Positions 6,147 to 6,750 of a DNA stretch of 6,750 nucleotides are shown one piece after another. Within the stretch, counting starts at the first letter, position 1; each line of letters starts with the position of its first letter. The notes beneath the pieces were generated by a model. That model worked only from the letters and a program-made list of their open reading frames with translations, made no database searches and was not told the DNA's origin. The DNA comes from Flavobacteriales bacterium (lineage in GTDB: Bacteria > Bacteroidota > Bacteroidia > Flavobacteriales > Flavobacteriaceae), in NCBI GenBank assembly GCA_002705485.1, contig PAGT01000044.1, forward strand, positions 1 to 6,750, given 5' to 3'. Position numbers and translations under genes: made by a program.

Positions 6147-6750
6147 CTAAATTTTATTAACGTAAATGTTACTAGCTGATTTTAATGAAATGGTAATGTT
6201 AGTGTCTTGCAGACCAATATGGACAGAGTTGTCAAAATCCTCAATATGTAAAATTTCAATTGTACATCCCAAAGCTATTTTTCTTTTATCAAGAAATTGT
6301 AAAAATGAGGAGGATGAGTCTTTTACACCGACTAGTTTTCCCTTCTCACCAATTTTTAAATCACAAAGCAAAAATTTATTTTTATACTTTATAAAACCGG
6401 CAGGATTGGGGATTGGATCTCCATGAGGATCTATAGTTGGGTAGTCTAAAAATTTATCTAATTCCTTAATTAACTTTTTTGACTTAACATGTTCCAACTG
6501 CTCCGCAATGTCATGAACCTCTGACCAACTAAAACCAAGTTTTTCGACTAAAAAAACTTCCCATAGCCTATGTTTTCTAATGATATTAAGCGCTAGTTTT
6601 CTTCCATTTTCAGTCAGTGATGAACCCTGGTATTTTTTATAGCTTATCAAGTCCTTAACTGATAGTTTTTTTAACATGTCTGAAACTGATGGAGCTTTTG
6701 TATTTAAAGCATCTGCTATAGAATTTGTACTAACGGATCTTGAGTCGCCA
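6147..6750 (-). CDS. DtxR/MntR-family metal-dependent transcriptional repressor, N-terminus beyond window
   Basis: The frame is open to the window edge; an internal Met at 6677 is not the start, because the 24 codons before it encode the recognition part of the winged helix (VSTNSIADALNTKAPSVSD), typical of the family. About 200 residues are visible, with roughly 15-20 missing. Numbering from that Met, the dimerisation/metal region holds His36 and Glu40 (RKHRLWE), His55, Glu59, Glu62 and His63 (VHDIAEQLEH). These align with DtxR His79, Glu83, His98, Cys102, Glu105 and His106. Glu in place of Cys102 is the MntR-like state and hints at manganese sensing. An FeoA/SH3-like C-terminal domain spans about 97-176. 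It is the upstream gene of the ZIP transporter and is expected to repress metal import when metal is plentiful; its own promoter is off the window. Confidence 0.93.
   Translation of the reverse strand, partial: GDSRSVSTNSIADALNTKAPSVSDMLKKLSVKDLISYKKYQGSSLTENGRKLALNIIRKHRLWEVFLVEKLGFSWSEVHDIAEQLEHVKSKKLIKELDKFLDYPTIDPHGDPIPNPAGFIKYKNKFLLCDLKIGEKGKLVGVKDSSSSFLQFLDKRKIALGCTIEILHIEDFDNSVHIGLQDTNITISLKSASNIYVNKI

Noticed and set aside
5858..6426. Plus-strand frames (5858-6139, 6166-6426) opposite the ZIP and DtxR genes
   Set aside because: Both genes are supported by strong family motifs on the minus strand.
6675..6677. ATG at 6677 as the start of the DtxR-family gene
   Set aside because: Conserved winged-helix sequence continues in frame upstream to the window edge, so this Met is internal.

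Overview
The window looks like chromosome of a Bacteroidota bacterium, most likely a Flavobacteriaceae member. The DNA is strongly AT-rich, genes lack Shine-Dalgarno sequences, several promoters carry the Bacteroidota -7 box TAnnTTTG, and exported proteins show flavobacterial signal peptides (cleavage before Gln) or lipoboxes. This placement is inferred from sequence character and protein families, not from a search.

Left part (1-1801, all minus strand): the first 20 codons of an exported protein that leaves the window, a possible 27-residue membrane protein, a tRNA-Asn(GTT) with its own promoter and a clear intrinsic terminator, and the site-2 protease gene rseP.

Middle part (1913-5293, all plus strand): a two-gene unit encoding a membrane-anchored SCO-family thioredoxin-fold protein and a P19/Tp34-like periplasmic metal-binding protein, one base apart. 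Next is a tightly packed three-gene unit for exported proteins: an NTF2-like lipoprotein, a secreted protein that appears to be an internally duplicated alpha/beta domain, and a TPR lipoprotein. An imperfect 18-bp palindrome sits inside a possible promoter ahead of this unit.

Right part (5326-6750, minus strand): a DtxR/MntR-family metal-dependent repressor, whose N-terminus lies beyond the window, is followed after 2 bases by a ZIP-family metal transporter. This pair converges on the TPR gene.

The recurring theme is transition metals: SCO (copper delivery to cytochrome oxidase), P19-like (copper/iron periplasmic protein), ZIP (Zn/Mn/Fe import) and a DtxR/MntR sensor. The three-gene lipoprotein unit between them has no recognised function and is the least described part of the window. 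I see no mobile element, CRISPR array or rRNA.
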